Source of the DNA: Flavisolibacter sp.
Lineage (GTDB): Bacteria > Bacteroidota > Bacteroidia > Chitinophagales > Chitinophagaceae
Assembly: GCA_025936195.1 (NCBI GenBank)
Contig: JAICTW010000103.1
Coordinates: 1 to 7,726, forward strand
Direction of reading: 5' to 3'
Length of the DNA: 7,726 nt
The number at the start of each line of letters is the position of its first letter. The first letter of the stretch is position 1. Positions 6,519 through 7,726 of this stretch are shown here, piece by piece. Under the pieces are notes generated by a model that worked only from the letters and a program-made list of their open reading frames with translations, was not told the DNA's origin and made no database searches. Made by a program: the position numbers and the translations under genes.

Positions 6519-6609
6519 TTCGCGGCGCTGAAAAAAACTTCAACTAAAAAACTATCAATTCTTATGATGACACTTAAGCAATGCTCAATGGAATTGTTGA
6601 AGTACAAGT

Positions 6610-6633
6610 GTGCGACGCAAGGAACGATGAAAG
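6610..6633 (-). repeat. Repeat modules A and B, right copy, each inverted in place
   Basis: GTGCGACGCAAG (6610-6621) is the exact reverse complement of module A. GAACGATGAAAG (6622-6633) is the exact reverse complement of module B. A simple inverted copy of A-B would place inverted B first, but here the order stays A then B. AGTAATTC follows at 6635-6642. Confidence 0.75.
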
Positions 6634-6955
6634 TAGTAATTCAGCTAAGTACATAACATTCGATTTCCTTTTATAAGAACTACAAACATGGGAAACTTCC
6701 AATCATCTGCCAGAATGAATAAACACACTTGAAAAACATGTTTCAGGCTAACTAAATCTGTCTTCCAATAAAACCAACATCTGAATGCAGAAATTTTTAT
6801 CTATGTCATTTGTTAACTTAGGATAATCAAGAGATTTGTAAATCCTTCCTGAACTTTAAAAAGATTGAAAAATTTTCATTACGATGTCCAATCTGGAACA
6901 AGTCATTTGTTATTGCATGGAAACAAACATTCAATAACAACTAAAATTTAAAATC

Positions 6956-7318
6956 ATGGACGAATTCGTTTTAATTTTCCGGCATGAGGATGGAAAAAAG
7001 ATTGCGTCGCCGGAACAAATGCAGATCTGGATGAAGCAGACAATGGACTGGATCGGCGGTATTGCAGCGCAAAACAAATTTACCAGTGGAACGGGTTTGC
7101 CCTTCGACGATGCAAGAGTGGTGACAAAAAAAAGCAACGACAAGATGGTAACCAACGGACCTTTTGGTGATGTAAAGGAAACCATTGGCGGATTCATTAT
7201 TGTAAAAGCCGATTCGCTGGAAGAGGCAGTGGAGTTTGCAAAAGGTAGTCCGGTTTTACAGGGCGAAGGCAACAGTGTAGAAGTAAGAAAGATTGCAAAA
7301 AGAGATGGCGTTCACTAA
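6956..7318 (+). CDS. YCII-related (DGPF-type) domain protein, first of a tandem pair
   Basis: A 120-residue cytoplasmic protein of the YCII-related superfamily, a small dimeric ferredoxin-like alpha/beta fold. The N-terminal strand is 'DEFVLIFRH', followed by a helix with 'MKQTMDWIGGIAAQNK' (26-41). The family signature is at 67-80, 'NGPFGDVKETIGGF', with the usual DGPF motif reading NGPF. The end, 'IIVKADSLEEAVEFAKGSPV' to 'SVEVRKI', is typical of the family. Biochemical function is unknown; related proteins are often encoded beside ECF42-type sigma factors. The start is preceded by an A-rich leader (ACTAAAATTTAAAATC) without an SD site. It is followed after 28 bases by a paralogue in the same direction, so the two are likely co-transcribed. 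Confidence 0.9.
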   Translation: MDEFVLIFRHEDGKKIASPEQMQIWMKQTMDWIGGIAAQNKFTSGTGLPFDDARVVTKKSNDKMVTNGPFGDVKETIGGFIIVKADSLEEAVEFAKGSPVLQGEGNSVEVRKIAKRDGVH

Positions 7319-7346
7319 AGATTTTTTAACCGTAAATTAAAAAACG

Positions 7347-7685
7347 ATGAAAGAGTTTTTATTGGTATTCAGATCAGATTCTAGCTCGATGCCTCAGCGT
7401 ACGCAGGAACAGGCACAGGCCGCAACGAAACGCTGGATGGATTGGATCAGCAATTTAGCTGAGCAAAACAAACTGGCTGATAGAGGAAACCGTTTAGACA
7501 ATTCCGGTAAAGTAGTTAAAGCGGATATGGTCCTTAACGGACCTTACACGGAGATCAAAGAATCCATTGGTGGTTATTCGCTTATTAAAGCAGATTCCTA
7601 CGAGGCTGCAATTGAGCTGACAAAAGATTGTCCCATTTTGTCTGCCGGAGGAAATGTGGAAATAAGAGAGATCAGTCCTTTGTGA
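7347..7685 (+). CDS. YCII-related (DGPF-type) domain protein, second of a tandem pair
   Basis: A 112-residue paralogue of the preceding gene, roughly 40% identical by eye. Shared landmarks are 'KEFLLVFRSD' at the start, 'RWMDWISNLAEQNKLA' (29-44), the signature NGPYTEIKESIGGY at 64-77 (DGPF reading NGPY), 'LIKADSYEAAIELTKDCPIL' (79-98), and the closing 'NVEIREI'. The two copies differ mainly in the helix 1 region and in the loop before the signature, so the pair may form hetero- or homodimers with different ligands. Function is unknown. The 28-base gap to the first gene has no terminator. Only 41 bases follow before the window ends, with no terminator seen, so the operon may continue to the right. 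Confidence 0.9.
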   Translation: MKEFLLVFRSDSSSMPQRTQEQAQAATKRWMDWISNLAEQNKLADRGNRLDNSGKVVKADMVLNGPYTEIKESIGGYSLIKADSYEAAIELTKDCPILSAGGNVEIREISPL

Positions 7686-7726
7686 AATAGCATCCAGTCA
7701 TATTATCAAGTCTTTGTTCCGGCAAA

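Larger units (their letters stand above)
6298..6565 (+). repeat. Three direct copies of AATTCTTAT
   Basis: AATTCTTAT occurs at 6298-6306, 6366-6374 and 6557-6565. The second and third copies continue similarly (CATCAC and GATGACAC). They lie outside and inside the larger repeat cluster and may be parts of one degraded repeat family. Confidence 0.45.
6160..6955. other. Non-coding, repeat-bearing intergenic region (~800 bp)
   Basis: I see no convincing gene here. Frames are short and lack protein-like character. Contents: an 8-bp inverted repeat TTCATCTG/CAGATGAA (6207-6214, 6231-6238), three direct copies of AATTCTTAT, the repeat modules at 6339-6362 and 6610-6633, and an imperfect hairpin at 6472-6518. 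The right third (6640-6955) is AT-rich. It holds a weak promoter candidate, TTG (6729-6731), 21 bases, then TAAATCTG (6753-6760), with the palindrome AAACATGTTT (6734-6743) inside the spacer. That site lies about 195 bases before the YCII genes, so a long leader would be needed. No clear promoter is nearer to 6956. Confidence 0.7.

Noticed and set aside
6361..6543. 60-codon minus-strand frame over the repeat region
   Set aside because: The peptide is a translation of CGCAAAG/CGAAG-type repeat DNA, the kind often mis-annotated as a gene.
6885..6905. TGTCCA as a possible ECF42-type -35 element upstream of the YCII pair
   Set aside because: It matches the described TGTCGA at five of six bases, but no suitable -10 element lies at a normal spacing.
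6160..6955. CRISPR array or tRNA in the intergenic region
   Set aside because: Repeats are too few and irregularly spaced for CRISPR, and no cloverleaf or tRNA consensus sequence was seen.

Overview
The window looks like chromosome of a Bacteroidota bacterium, probably of the Chitinophagaceae type. This rests on protein style, on A-rich leaders without Shine-Dalgarno sites before most starts, on candidate promoters of the TTG/TAnnTTTG type, and on moderate-to-low GC with AT-leaning codon use. The genus cannot be fixed from the sequence alone. The first ~180 bases are an exception: about 61% GC by count (109/180), falling to 30% in the next 60 bases. They carry the first 23 codons of a UbiD-family decarboxylase on the minus strand.

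Layout: (1) partial UbiD gene, minus strand, 1-69. (2) TetA-like MFS drug:proton antiporter, minus strand, 328-1590, divergent from (3) a 397-residue protein resembling circularly permuted ATP-grasp enzymes, 1728-2921. An exact 12-base direct repeat overlaps the candidate promoters of both. (4) L-lactate dehydrogenase, minus strand, 2960-3883, convergent with gene 3 and sharing a 38-base gap that holds a small hairpin. (5) Divergent from ldh, a two-gene unit encoding a secreted YceI-family protein (4107-4703) and an outer-membrane beta-barrel (4751-6112), closed by a strong intrinsic terminator. (6) About 800 bases of non-coding DNA (6160-6955) with short repeats in direct and inverted orientation. 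(7) A tandem pair of small YCII/DGPF-family proteins (6956-7318 and 7347-7685) running toward the right edge.

How the genes relate: the YceI protein and the beta-barrel form an envelope operon (periplasmic lipid-binding fold plus outer-membrane protein). The lactate dehydrogenase keeps the residues for catalysis and for fructose-1,6-bisphosphate binding, so it fits fermentative NADH reoxidation. The YCII pair resembles the gene sets known to accompany ECF42-type sigma factors; such a gene may lie just past the right edge. I see no phage genes, transposase, CRISPR array, tRNA or rRNA. I found no clear evidence of a wholly new system. The least explained items are the ATP-grasp-like gene, the direct repeat at the divergent promoters, the repeat cluster at 6339-6642, and the compositional step near base 180.
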